Source: VFMC01 sp046331225
GTDB lineage: Bacteria > Actinomycetota > Acidimicrobiia > Acidimicrobiales > Ilumatobacteraceae
DNA: 64,000 nucleotides
NCBI GenBank assembly: GCA_046331225.1
Contig: JAXLRF010000012.1
Location: 1 to 64,000 of the forward strand
Direction: 5' to 3'
Part shown: positions 9,259 through 16,776 of the stretch, piece by piece
How positions within the stretch are numbered: position 1 is the first letter of the stretch
Layout: every line of letters starts with the position of its first letter
Translations under genes and position numbers: made by a program
Notes under the pieces: model-generated
What the model was told of the DNA's origin: nothing
Database searches by the model: none
What the model saw: the letters and a program-made list of their open reading frames with translations, nothing else

Positions 9259-9278
9259 CGTCCAAGAAACGTCCAAGA
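9259..9278. promoter_or_regulatory. Direct repeat, candidate response-regulator box
   Basis: CGTCCAAGA occurs at 9259-9267 and again at 9270-9278, a period of 11 bp, in the 96-bp gap between the divergent acid-rich protein gene and the OmpR-type regulator gene. Tandem half-sites one helical turn apart are what OmpR/PhoB regulators bind. Autoregulation by the adjacent regulator is inference. Confidence 0.5.
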
Positions 9279-9310
9279 GCCGTGGGGACCGGTCCCGCCG
9301 GCGGTGCAGA

Positions 9311-10009
9311 ATGTCGCCCGTGAAGATCCTGCTCGTCGAGGACGACCGGTCGATCGCCGTGTCGCTCGTCGACGGGCTCGTGGCTGCGGGGCACGACGTG
9401 GTGCACGTCACCACCGGTGCCGCAGCACTCGAGCACGAAGCGACGACCTCGCCCGAGGTCGTGCTGCTCGACCTCGGCCTGCCCGACATGGACGGCCGCG
9501 ACGTGTGCCGCGTGATCCGGGGGCGCAGCCGCGTGCCGATCATCATGCTCACGGCGCGCAGCGACGAGTTCGACCGCGTGCTCGGCCTCGAACTCGGCGC
9601 CGACGACTACGTCACCAAGCCGTTCAGCTTCCGCGAGCTGGTGGCACGCATCCGCGCGATCGCCCGCCGCACGCAGCCCGAGCCGACCGGTGCGATCGAC
9701 GCGACGAACTCGCCACCGGTGCAGCAGCTGGGCGCGCTCGAGATCGACCGCCGCACGCGCCGCGTGCACCTCGACGGCGACGAGGTGCACCTCACCGCCA
9801 AGGAGTTCGACCTGCTGGCCTACCTGGCGATCGATCCCGGCGCGGTGTCGACCCGCACCCAGATCCTCGAGAACGTGTGGGATGCCCACTGGTACGGCCC
9901 CACCAAGACCGTCGACGCACACGTGGCTGCGCTGCGCAAGAAGCTCGGCGCCCACGAATGGATCGCCGCGGTGCGCGGGGTCGGGTTCCGGCTCGAGGTG
10001 CCGACGTGA
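9311..10009 (+). CDS. OmpR-family response regulator
   Basis: A 232-residue two-domain regulator. The receiver domain covers residues 1-120: acidic pocket LLVEDD, phosphoacceptor Asp54 in VVLLDLGLPD, and the conserved lysine in YVTKPF. The winged-helix DNA-binding domain follows from about 140 (LTAKEFDLLAYLAIDPGAV, then TVDAHVAALRKKLG and the wing GVGFRLE). An alternative GTG start at 9320 would begin the protein at VKILLVEDD. The partner sensor kinase gene follows 62 bp downstream. Confidence 0.9.
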   Translation: MSPVKILLVEDDRSIAVSLVDGLVAAGHDVVHVTTGAAALEHEATTSPEVVLLDLGLPDMDGRDVCRVIRGRSRVPIIMLTARSDEFDRVLGLELGADDYVTKPFSFRELVARIRAIARRTQPEPTGAIDATNSPPVQQLGALEIDRRTRRVHLDGDEVHLTAKEFDLLAYLAIDPGAVSTRTQILENVWDAHWYGPTKTVDAHVAALRKKLGAHEWIAAVRGVGFRLEVPT

Positions 10010-10071
10010 GCTGCCGCCCGTGCCGGCCGCGGCCCGGCGGGCGTTGAGCCGTCCGCGATGAAGGGCCCGCG

Positions 10072-11469
10072 ATGAGGTGGCGGCTCGTGGCCGTGCTCGT
10101 CGGCATCACCGTGGCCGTGCTGCTGGCACACGACCTGCCGCTCGCGAGCCATCTGCGCCGGGTCGAGCGTGATCGCATCGTCACCGGGCTCGAGCGCGAC
10201 GCGTTCGTCATCGCCGGGCGTGCCGAGGAGGCGCTCGAGCACGGCGACGCCAACGGCAACGCGGCGCTGCAGGAGCTGGTCGATGCCTACCGCTCCGACA
10301 CCGGCGCGCGCGTGATCATCACCGACCACCACGGCATCGCGATGGTGATCTCCGACGAAGAGGCGGCGGCGGGCGCCGACTACTCGACGCGGCCCGAGAT
10401 CGCGACGGCCACCGCCGGCGAGCCGAGTTCGGGCGAGCGCGAGTCGAAGACGCTCGGCACCGAGCTGCTGTACGTCGCGGTGCCGGTGCTGTCGGGCAAC
10501 GAGGTCGAGGGTGTGGTGCGGCTGACGTACCCGTCGTCGCAGGTCGACGAGCGGGTCGAGAAGCGGGTGCGCGGCCTGGCGGTGGTGGCGGCGATCTCGG
10601 TGCTGATGGCGCTCGTCGCCGCCCTCGCACTGGCCACCACGGTGAGCCGCCCGTTGCGGCGGTTGCGATTGGCCACCGAACGTCTGGCTGCCGGCGAGCA
10701 CGGTGTGCAGGCGCCCGACGACGAGGGTCCGCCCGAAGTGCGGTCGCTGGCCCGCTCGTTCAACACGATGTCGGCGCAGCAGTCGGTGCTGCTGAACGCG
10801 CAGCGCGCCTTCGCGGGCGACGCGTCGCATCAGCTGCGCACCCCGCTCACCGCGCTGCGGCTCCGGCTGGAGCAGGCAGCCGACCTGATCGACGACGACC
10901 CCGAGGCGGCGCGCCTCCGGCTCGAGGCAGCTGCCGCCGAGACCGAGCGACTGCAGCACCTCGTCGACCAGCTGCTGATGCTCGCCCGCACCGAGGGGCG
11001 GTCGGTCGAGCGGGTCGAGATCGACCTGGCGGCCGTCGCCCGCGAACGGGTCGAGATGTGGCAGCCGCTCGCCGACGAGCTCGGCGTGACGGTGCGGTGC
11101 TCGGCCGTCACGTCGGCGCCCGTCCTGGCGGCGGCCGAGACCGTCGAGCAGGTCATCGACAACTACGTCGACAACGCGCTGAAGGTCGCACCCGACGGCA
11201 GCGCGATCGACGTGGTGGTGCACCGCGCCGGCACGGGCGTGGCCGTCCGCGTGCTCGACCGTGGACCGGGCATGACGGCCGACCAGCGCGAGCACGCGTT
11301 CGACCGCTTCTGGCGGGCGGCCGATGCGCCGAGCGACGGGTCGGGCCTCGGCCTCGCGATCGTGCAGCGTCTGGTCGAGGCGTCGGGCGGCACCGTCGAG
11401 CTGTCGGCGCGCGACGGCGGGGGCACGATCGCCTCGGCCGTGTTCGCGTCGGCCACCCCGCCGGACTGA
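10072..11469 (+). CDS. Sensor histidine kinase
   Basis: A 465-residue membrane kinase. It has an N-terminal membrane segment (residues 3-20), a periplasmic-side sensor region of about 140 residues, a second segment near 168-190, then a HAMP linker. The dimerisation and phosphotransfer region contains His253 in DASHQLRTPLTALRL, and the ATPase domain shows the N box (DNYVDNALKVAP), G1 (DRGPGM) and G2 (GSGLGLAIVQRL). It most likely phosphorylates the regulator encoded just upstream. The signal is unknown; the extracytoplasmic domain has no obvious family. Confidence 0.9.
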   Translation: MRWRLVAVLVGITVAVLLAHDLPLASHLRRVERDRIVTGLERDAFVIAGRAEEALEHGDANGNAALQELVDAYRSDTGARVIITDHHGIAMVISDEEAAAGADYSTRPEIATATAGEPSSGERESKTLGTELLYVAVPVLSGNEVEGVVRLTYPSSQVDERVEKRVRGLAVVAAISVLMALVAALALATTVSRPLRRLRLATERLAAGEHGVQAPDDEGPPEVRSLARSFNTMSAQQSVLLNAQRAFAGDASHQLRTPLTALRLRLEQAADLIDDDPEAARLRLEAAAAETERLQHLVDQLLMLARTEGRSVERVEIDLAAVARERVEMWQPLADELGVTVRCSAVTSAPVLAAAETVEQVIDNYVDNALKVAPDGSAIDVVVHRAGTGVAVRVLDRGPGMTADQREHAFDRFWRAADAPSDGSGLGLAIVQRLVEASGGTVELSARDGGGTIASAVFASATPPD

Positions 11470-11479
11470 TCCGCGGCCG

Positions 11480-11498
11480 GACACGTCGCCGGCGTGTC
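11480..11498. terminator. Weak hairpin between convergent genes
   Basis: GACACG and CGTGTC flank a 7-base loop between the 3' ends of the kinase and nucleotidyltransferase genes. The stem is only 6 bp and no T run follows, so this is a tentative bidirectional terminator. Confidence 0.3.
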
Positions 11499-11523
11499 GG
11501 CGGTGCGGAGGCGATCCGCCCGT

Positions 11524-12333
11524 TCAGACGTCGGGCGCGGCGGCCTGCGCCACCTCGTGCGCGCACCACTCGATCAGCTCGGCGGCGAGGCGCATGCGTT
11601 CGGTGTCGACCGCGGTGAAGGTCGACGTGCCCGCACGAACCGCCAGCGCCTCGCGCAGCACACCGGCGAACCGCTCGGGTGCCACCTCGAGGCCGTACTC
11701 GCCGGCACCGCGCTTCGACACGACGTCGCCGACGAACGCCGTGCGGTGCAACCGCAGCGCCCCGAGGGCGCACCACTCGAAGCTGTCGGGTGCGAACAGG
11801 TGCGCCGGGTCGGCGTCGCACACCGTGCGCACCTGCTCGCCGAGCGGTGCCCAGTACGACGCCAGGTTGTCGACCACGAATCGAACCCGCGCGTCGACGT
11901 CGACGTACACACCCAGCCGGTCGACCGAGGGGCCGCGCACCGTGACGCCCGACCTGGCGAGCACGTACCACGTGACCGGGTTGAGCTCGAAGCAGTCGCC
12001 GTCGTGGTGCAGGCGGTGCTCGAGCGTCCACGGCCGGTGCAGCGCCATCGGCGGGGTGATCAGGTCGCCCCACGCGACGTAGAGCACGTCGACGAAGGGG
12101 CGCGGTTGGTGCTCGGCCAGCAGCGCGTGTGCGGTGACGAGGGTGGCCGCGTCGTCGTCGGTGGCCGGTTCGGCCGTGACGGCCACGAGGTCGATGTCGC
12201 TGTGGCCGGGCCGCCAGTCGTCGAGCGCGAACGACCCGACCACGTACAGGCCCTCGACCAGGCCGGGCGCGCACGAGTCGACGATCTCGAGATAGGTGCC
12301 GAGCGCGGTCGCGACGTCGTCGGTGGGATCCAT
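11524..12333 (-). CDS. Nucleotidyltransferase of the AadA/DUF4111 type
   Basis: A 269-residue protein with an N-terminal nucleotidyltransferase motif, GSFALDDWRPGHSDIDLVAV, matching the GS...DxD metal-binding signature of the polymerase-beta fold. The C-terminal part (WYVLARSGVTVRGPS, then a helical block to the end) resembles the DUF4111 domain of AadA aminoglycoside adenylyltransferases. Actual resistance activity cannot be inferred; many chromosomal actinobacterial copies have no known substrate. The ATG at 12333 is preferred to an upstream ATG at 12360, which would add nine residues before the usual start. Confidence 0.75.
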   Translation of the reverse strand: MDPTDDVATALGTYLEIVDSCAPGLVEGLYVVGSFALDDWRPGHSDIDLVAVTAEPATDDDAATLVTAHALLAEHQPRPFVDVLYVAWGDLITPPMALHRPWTLEHRLHHDGDCFELNPVTWYVLARSGVTVRGPSVDRLGVYVDVDARVRFVVDNLASYWAPLGEQVRTVCDADPAHLFAPDSFEWCALGALRLHRTAFVGDVVSKRGAGEYGLEVAPERFAGVLREALAVRAGTSTFTAVDTERMRLAAELIEWCAHEVAQAAAPDV

Positions 12334-12377
12334 CGCCGCCAGTCTGCCGGTCGACGGCACCGGTGTACCGTCACGGC

Positions 12378-13364
12378 ATGTCGCGAACCCCCTCCGTCCC
12401 CGACCAGGTGCCGGCCGTCGCCGACGAACTCTTCGCCGACGGCGCCGCCCACGGCCGCAGCCTCGCGCTCGTCGTGCAGCACCGGGGCGAGGTGTGCTTC
12501 GAGCGGTACGGCACCCAGCCCGACACGGCGTTCGGGCCCGGTGGCGCCGTCGGCCCCGACACGACGCTCGTCTCGTGGAGCATGGCCAAGAGCATCACCC
12601 AGGCCGCCGTCGGCATCGCGGTCGGCGACGGTGCGCTGGCGGTCGACGCACCCGCGCCGGTGCCCTCGTGGCGCGGGACCGAGAAGGAGGCGATCCGGCT
12701 GCTCGACCTGCTCGAGATGCGCTCGGGGCTCGAGTTCGTCGAGGACTACGTCGACGACTCGATCAGCCACTGCATCGACATGCTGTTCGGGTCGGGCAAG
12801 GACGACATGGCCGCCTACGCGGCGGCGCTGCCGTTGCTGCACGAGCCGGGCGCGGTGTGGAACTACTCGAGCGGCACCACCAACATCGTGTCGCGGATCC
12901 TCGGCGACGCCGTCGCCCCCAGCCGCGAGGCGATGGAGGCGTTCCTCGCCGAGCGCCTGTTCGGCCCGATCGGCATGACGAGTGCGATCCCGAAGTTCGA
13001 CACTCGCGGCACGTTCGTCGGTTCGTCGTTCGTGTACGCGACCGCGCGCGACTTCGCCCGGTTCGGCCAGCTGTACCTCGACGACGGCGTGGTGGATGGA
13101 CGACGGTTGCTGCCCGAGGGCTGGCGCGACCACGCCCGCACGCAGATCGCGTGGGACGACGAGAGCGCGATCGGGTACGGCCGCCAGTGGTGGCTGATGC
13201 CCGAGCTGCCCGGTTCGATGGCCGCACAGGGCTACGAGGGGCAGTACACGCTGGTCGACCCCGACCGCGACCTCGTCGTCGTGCACCTCGGCAAGGTGCC
13301 CGCCGACACCCGGGCTCCGGTGCGCCGGGCCATCGTCGAGATCGTGCGTTCGTTCGACGCCTGA
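12378..13364 (+). CDS. Serine hydrolase of the beta-lactamase/penicillin-binding fold
   Basis: A 328-residue class C-like serine hydrolase. The SxxK motif is SMAK in TLVSWSMAKSITQAAVG, the tyrosine motif is WNYSSGTTN, and the third motif looks like HLGK near residue 310. There is no signal peptide, so it is probably cytoplasmic. Such proteins are typically esterases or peptidases rather than true beta-lactamases. The gene is divergent from the nucleotidyltransferase. The ATG at 12378 is used; an ATG at 12363 would add five residues. Confidence 0.85.
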   Translation: MSRTPSVPDQVPAVADELFADGAAHGRSLALVVQHRGEVCFERYGTQPDTAFGPGGAVGPDTTLVSWSMAKSITQAAVGIAVGDGALAVDAPAPVPSWRGTEKEAIRLLDLLEMRSGLEFVEDYVDDSISHCIDMLFGSGKDDMAAYAAALPLLHEPGAVWNYSSGTTNIVSRILGDAVAPSREAMEAFLAERLFGPIGMTSAIPKFDTRGTFVGSSFVYATARDFARFGQLYLDDGVVDGRRLLPEGWRDHARTQIAWDDESAIGYGRQWWLMPELPGSMAAQGYEGQYTLVDPDRDLVVVHLGKVPADTRAPVRRAIVEIVRSFDA

Positions 13365-13430
13365 ACGTATCGGGCCAGGTCAGTCCGCTCGTGGTCGGCG
13401 CCGGGGCGCGGGATCGGCTAACAAAGAGGG

Positions 13431-14720
13431 GTGGTCTACGAGTACGACGCGCCCCCCACGGGTGAACTCCCGCGCGTCAGCGTCGACGACACCGGTGGGC
13501 CGCCCCGACCCGGACGGTTCATCCGCCGCTTCCGCTTCACCCTCAAGCTGATCGCCTTCATCGGCGTCGTGTACGTCGCCGTGGTGTCGGTCCTGCCGCC
13601 CGCCCGGCGCGCGGCGGGGCAGCTGCAGAACCTCAATCCGATCTACATCGTCCTCGGGTTCGGGCTCGAGATCGTCTCGCTCTACGCCTACTCGTTGCTC
13701 ACCCGGGCCACGCTCGGCGACGCCGGCCACCTCGTCAGCTCGTGGCGGCTGTTCCGCATCCAGATGAGCACCAAGGCGCTGTCGAGCATCCTGCCCGGCG
13801 GCAGCGCCGCGGGCTCGGCACTCGGCTACCGGCTGATGACGCTGTCCGGGGTGCCAGGTCCCGATGCCGGCTTCGCGCTGGCGACCGCCGGTCTCGGCTC
13901 GGCCGTGGTGCTCAACGTTCTGTTCTGGCTCGCACTGGTGATCTCGATCCCGATCCGCGGGGTGAACGGTGGATACGCATCGGCAGCGATCGCCGGCGTG
14001 CTGATCATGGGGTTCGTCGCCGCGCTCGTGTTCGGCCTGCTCGAGGGGCAGGGCCGGGCCGAGCGCATCTTCCGGTGGATCGCCCGCAAGCTGCGCCTCG
14101 ACGAGAACCGCGCCGCGGCGGGCGTCAAGCACGTCGCACTGCGGCTCGAGGACCTCGCCTCCGACCGGCAGTTGCTCGGCCGGACCATCGGCTGGGCCGC
14201 AGCGAACTGGTTGCTCGACGCCGCCGCGCTCTGGGTGTTCCTGCGGGCGTTCGGTCTCACCACCGATCTCGACGCGCTGCTCGTCGCGTACGGGCTCGCC
14301 AACGTGCTCGCGGTCATCCCGATCATGCCGGGCGGTCTCGGCGTGATCGACGTCGCGATGTCGACCGCGCTGATCGGCTTCGGCGCGCCCGCCGACCAGG
14401 CGGTGCTCGGTGTCGCCTCGTGGCGGCTCGCGCAGTACTTCTTCCCGATCGTGCTCGGTGGTGCGCTCTACGGCACGCTGCGCGTCGGCCCGTGGAGCAT
14501 CCACCGACGTGAGCGACTGCAACGTCTGCGCGACATCGCAGCCGAACAGGCCAACAACCCGGAGAGCGCGCTCGACTTCGCCGCTCGGTTCGGCTCGCGC
14601 CCGCGCCACGACGGCGATCCCACCACCGGTGCGATCCGCCGGCCCGCCTCGTCCGAAGGCGACCGGCGCAACGGCGAGCGGCGCACCACCGAAAAGGACC
14701 CGAGCCGACCCGACCGCTAG
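13431..14720 (+). CDS. Lysylphosphatidylglycerol-synthase-type flippase domain membrane protein
   Basis: A 429-residue polytopic membrane protein of the UPF0104/YbhN group related to the flippase half of MprF. There are about eight hydrophobic segments; characteristic stretches are SSILPGGSAAGSALGYRLM and AYGLANVLAVIPIMPGGLGVIDVAM. The GTG start follows AAAGAGGG directly. The C-terminal 80 residues are hydrophilic and Arg-rich. This family moves lipids or lipid-linked intermediates across the membrane; no aminoacyl-transferase half is present, so only a lipid-handling role can be suggested. Confidence 0.8.
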   Translation: MVYEYDAPPTGELPRVSVDDTGGPPRPGRFIRRFRFTLKLIAFIGVVYVAVVSVLPPARRAAGQLQNLNPIYIVLGFGLEIVSLYAYSLLTRATLGDAGHLVSSWRLFRIQMSTKALSSILPGGSAAGSALGYRLMTLSGVPGPDAGFALATAGLGSAVVLNVLFWLALVISIPIRGVNGGYASAAIAGVLIMGFVAALVFGLLEGQGRAERIFRWIARKLRLDENRAAAGVKHVALRLEDLASDRQLLGRTIGWAAANWLLDAAALWVFLRAFGLTTDLDALLVAYGLANVLAVIPIMPGGLGVIDVAMSTALIGFGAPADQAVLGVASWRLAQYFFPIVLGGALYGTLRVGPWSIHRRERLQRLRDIAAEQANNPESALDFAARFGSRPRHDGDPTTGAIRRPASSEGDRRNGERRTTEKDPSRPDR

Positions 14721-14731
14721 CGTTCGCGTCC

Positions 14732-15244
14732 ATGACCGTTCACGAGCGCCCCTTCGGCCGGTACCTCGAAGACTTCGTCGTCGGCGACGTCTACCGGCAC
14801 TGGCCCGGCAAGACCATCACCGAGTACGACGATCATCTGTTCTGCATGATCACGATGAACCACCACCCGTTGCACACCAACGACTGGTTCGCGAGCGAGA
14901 GCGTGCAGGGCCGCAACGTGGTGGTCGGCAACCTCGTCTACTCGCTGGTGCTCGGCATGAGCGTGCCCGACGTGAGCGGTGCGGCCATCGCCAACCTCGA
15001 GGTCGAGACGCTGCAGCACAAGTTCCCCACGTTCCACGGCGACACCATCCACGCCGAGACGCGTGTGCTCGAGGTGACCGAGTCGAAGAGCAAGAACGAC
15101 CGTGGCACGGTGCTGGTCGAGAGCAAGGGCTTCAACCAGGACGGCAAGGAGGTCTGCTACTTCCGTCGTCGCGTGATGGTGTGGAAGCGCGAGTTCGCGC
15201 CGGACCGCAAGCGCCCGTACGACGGCGTGCAGGTCTGGGACTGA
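14732..15244 (+). CDS. MaoC-like dehydratase
   Basis: A 170-residue hot-dog-fold protein of the MaoC family, which hydrates enoyl-CoA esters. Typical features are the N-terminal GRYLEDFVVGDVYRHWPGKTITE, ITMNHHPLHTNDWFA and ALVYS-like NLVYSLVLGMSVPDVSG. It resembles the single-domain mesaconyl-CoA hydratase-like group common in actinobacteria. It lies 11 bp after the flippase-like gene and 17 bp before mutY, so the three may be one transcript without a shared function. Confidence 0.85.
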   Translation: MTVHERPFGRYLEDFVVGDVYRHWPGKTITEYDDHLFCMITMNHHPLHTNDWFASESVQGRNVVVGNLVYSLVLGMSVPDVSGAAIANLEVETLQHKFPTFHGDTIHAETRVLEVTESKSKNDRGTVLVESKGFNQDGKEVCYFRRRVMVWKREFAPDRKRPYDGVQVWD

Positions 15245-15261
15245 CGTCCGACCCCGGCGGG

Positions 15262-16110
15262 GTGCCGCCGGGCTTCGCCGACGCGGTGCTCGCCTGGGGC
15301 GAGCCGCGTCTGCGCGACCTGCCCTGGCGGCGCACCCGCGACCCGTGGGCGATCCTCGTGAGCGAGGTGATGCTGCAACAGACGCAGGTGCCACGGGTGG
15401 TGCCCAAGTACCTGGCGTTCCTCGAGGCGTTCCCCACGCCCGCGGCGTGCGCTGCGGTGCCGCTCGGCGAGGTGCTGCGCCACTGGCAGGGACTCGGCTA
15501 CCCGCGGCGGGCGCGCAACCTGCACGCGACCGCGATCGCGGTCACCGAGCGCGGCGGGTTCCCGGAGTCGCTCGACGAGCTGCTCGCGTTGCCCGGTGTG
15601 GGCCCCTACACCGCTCGCGCGATCCGGGCGTTCGCGTTCGAGGCCGAGGCCGCCGTGGTCGACACCAACATCGCCCGCGTGTACGCACGCGTGGTGGGCC
15701 GCACGCTGCGACCGCGAGAGGTGCAGGCGATCGCCGACGCAGCAGCGCCGGTCGGCGAGTGGTGGGCGTGGAACCAGACGATCATGGAGCTCGGCGCGGT
15801 GTTGTGCCGGCCGGGCTCGCCTCGCTGCGACGAGTGCCCGGTCGCGTCGACGTGCGCGTGGCGGGGGAGCGAGGTGCCCGATCCGGCGGTGGGCTCGGCG
15901 GGCGTGAGCGTGCGCCAGGCCCGTTTCGACGGCAGCGACCGCCAGGCGCGTGGAGCGCTGCTGCGAGCGGCCGGTACGGGCGCGGTGACGGTGGGGGCGC
16001 TGGCGACGGTGTCCGGCCGCGACACCGAGCACGCGCGGCGCTTGGCCGACGCGCTGGTGGCCGAGGGCCTGCTGGTGCGCGAGGCCGAGGGCACCTATCG
16101 CCTGCCGTGA
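15262..16110 (+). CDS. mutY: A/G-specific adenine glycosylase, short form
   Basis: A 282-residue base-excision repair enzyme that removes adenine mispaired with 8-oxoguanine. The catalytic Glu35 lies in SEVMLQQTQVPRV; the helix-hairpin-helix is LLALPGVGPYTARAIR followed by Asp134 in VVDTNIARVYARV; the 4Fe-4S cluster ligands are Cys182, 189, 192 and 198 with the canonical C-x6-C-x2-C-x5-C spacing. The Nudix-like C-terminal domain that recognises 8-oxoguanine is missing and replaced by about 70 residues ending in a winged-helix-like segment. The GTG start is the best available. Confidence 0.88.
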   Translation: MPPGFADAVLAWGEPRLRDLPWRRTRDPWAILVSEVMLQQTQVPRVVPKYLAFLEAFPTPAACAAVPLGEVLRHWQGLGYPRRARNLHATAIAVTERGGFPESLDELLALPGVGPYTARAIRAFAFEAEAAVVDTNIARVYARVVGRTLRPREVQAIADAAAPVGEWWAWNQTIMELGAVLCRPGSPRCDECPVASTCAWRGSEVPDPAVGSAGVSVRQARFDGSDRQARGALLRAAGTGAVTVGALATVSGRDTEHARRLADALVAEGLLVREAEGTYRLP

Positions 16111-16128
16111 CCCAGCCCCAGGCCGAAC

Positions 16129-16170
16129 GCGATGACCGATGAGGGCCGCTGCCGACCGTATCGCTCATCG
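16129..16170. repeat. Dispersed palindromic repeat, copy 1a
   Basis: An imperfect palindrome with arms CGATGAG (16138-16144) and CTCATCG (16164-16170). Its first 30 bases match 50374-50403 at 28 positions. It lies between the convergent mutY and UGSC genes, where it may also act in termination. Confidence 0.7.
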
Positions 16171-16191
16171 ACCCGACCGTCCTGCTGACGA

Positions 16192-16232
16192 GATGAGAGA
16201 TGCGGTCGCCACGGCCGCTCATCTCTCATCGC
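16192..16232. repeat. Dispersed palindromic repeat, copy 1b
   Basis: Arms GATGAGAGAT (16192-16201) and ATCTCTCATC (16221-16230) are exact reverse complements. The 41-base element is almost identical to 58796-58836. Together with copy 1a it fills the gap between two convergent genes. Confidence 0.75.
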
Positions 16233-16245
16233 ATGTGGGACGCGG

Positions 16246-16767
16246 TCAGGACGCGGTGATCTGGGCGACGATCTCGTCGTAGGCCTGGTCGGCGTACGTG
16301 CGCATCTCGTCGTCGGTGCGGTCCTGGATCGGGTGTGGCGTGAACACCCGCGCCACCGAGGGGAAGCCCAGCGAGGTGCTCTGCGCGATCGCGGCCTGCA
16401 CGAACTCGGCGGACGCCACGAACACGCCGGGGATGCCCCGCCGTTCGAGATCGACGATGTCGTGCACACTGCACGACGTGCAGCTGCCTCAATCGGCGAG
16501 CGCCTCGATCACCAGCGTGCAGTTGGCGGCGATCTCGTGGCGAAGGTCGACCGGCGCCGGCTTGGTGAACGTCGGCTTCTTGTAGCGCTTCACCGTCGCG
16601 CCACCGGCCACGAGGCGCCGTTCGAGCTGGTCGAGGAACACGTCGCCTCGCGGCTTGGAGATGTCGAGCAGGCCGATCACCTGGCCCTCGAGCGAGCCCG
16701 GGCGCGCCAGTCGCGTGCGCTCGGTGACGTGCCGTTCACCCGTGGGATCGAGCAGCAGCTTGGCCAT
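16246..16767 (-). CDS. UGSC-family selenoprotein with in-frame UGA
   Basis: A 173-residue protein read through one in-frame TGA (16491-16489), which encodes residue 93. Around it the sequence reads LAD-U-GSC-TSC-SVHDIVDLE, exactly the Sec-Gly-Ser-Cys motif for which the UGSC family is named. Both halves belong to the same frame: MAKLLLDPTGERHVTERTRL before the stop, and GIPGVFVASAEFVQAAIAQS, typical of the family, after it. A strong hairpin with the spacing of a bacterial SECIS follows the UGA. The gene begins 9 bp after the thioredoxin-fused gene. Redox chemistry through the selenol and neighbouring Cys is likely; the substrate is unknown. Ordinary callers would split it into fragments of 92 and 73 residues. 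Confidence 0.88.
16459..16477 (-). promoter_or_regulatory. Bacterial SECIS-like stem-loop
   Basis: On the mRNA strand, GUCGUGCA (bases 12-19 after the UGA) pairs perfectly with UGCACGAC (bases 23-30), leaving a GUG loop. The stem is 8 bp, the UGA-to-loop distance is 19 nt and the loop opens with G. These match the rules I recall for bacterial SECIS elements: loop 16-37 nt from the UGA, with a G in the first two loop positions. SelB binding is inferred. Confidence 0.75.
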
Positions 16768-16776
16768 GGCCGAACC

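Noticed and set aside
16489..16767. A 92-codon gene ending at TGA plus a separate 73-codon gene downstream
   Set aside because: Both lie in the same frame with the TGA exactly at the U of a UGSC motif and a SECIS-like hairpin after it, so they are one selenoprotein gene, not a pseudogene or two genes.
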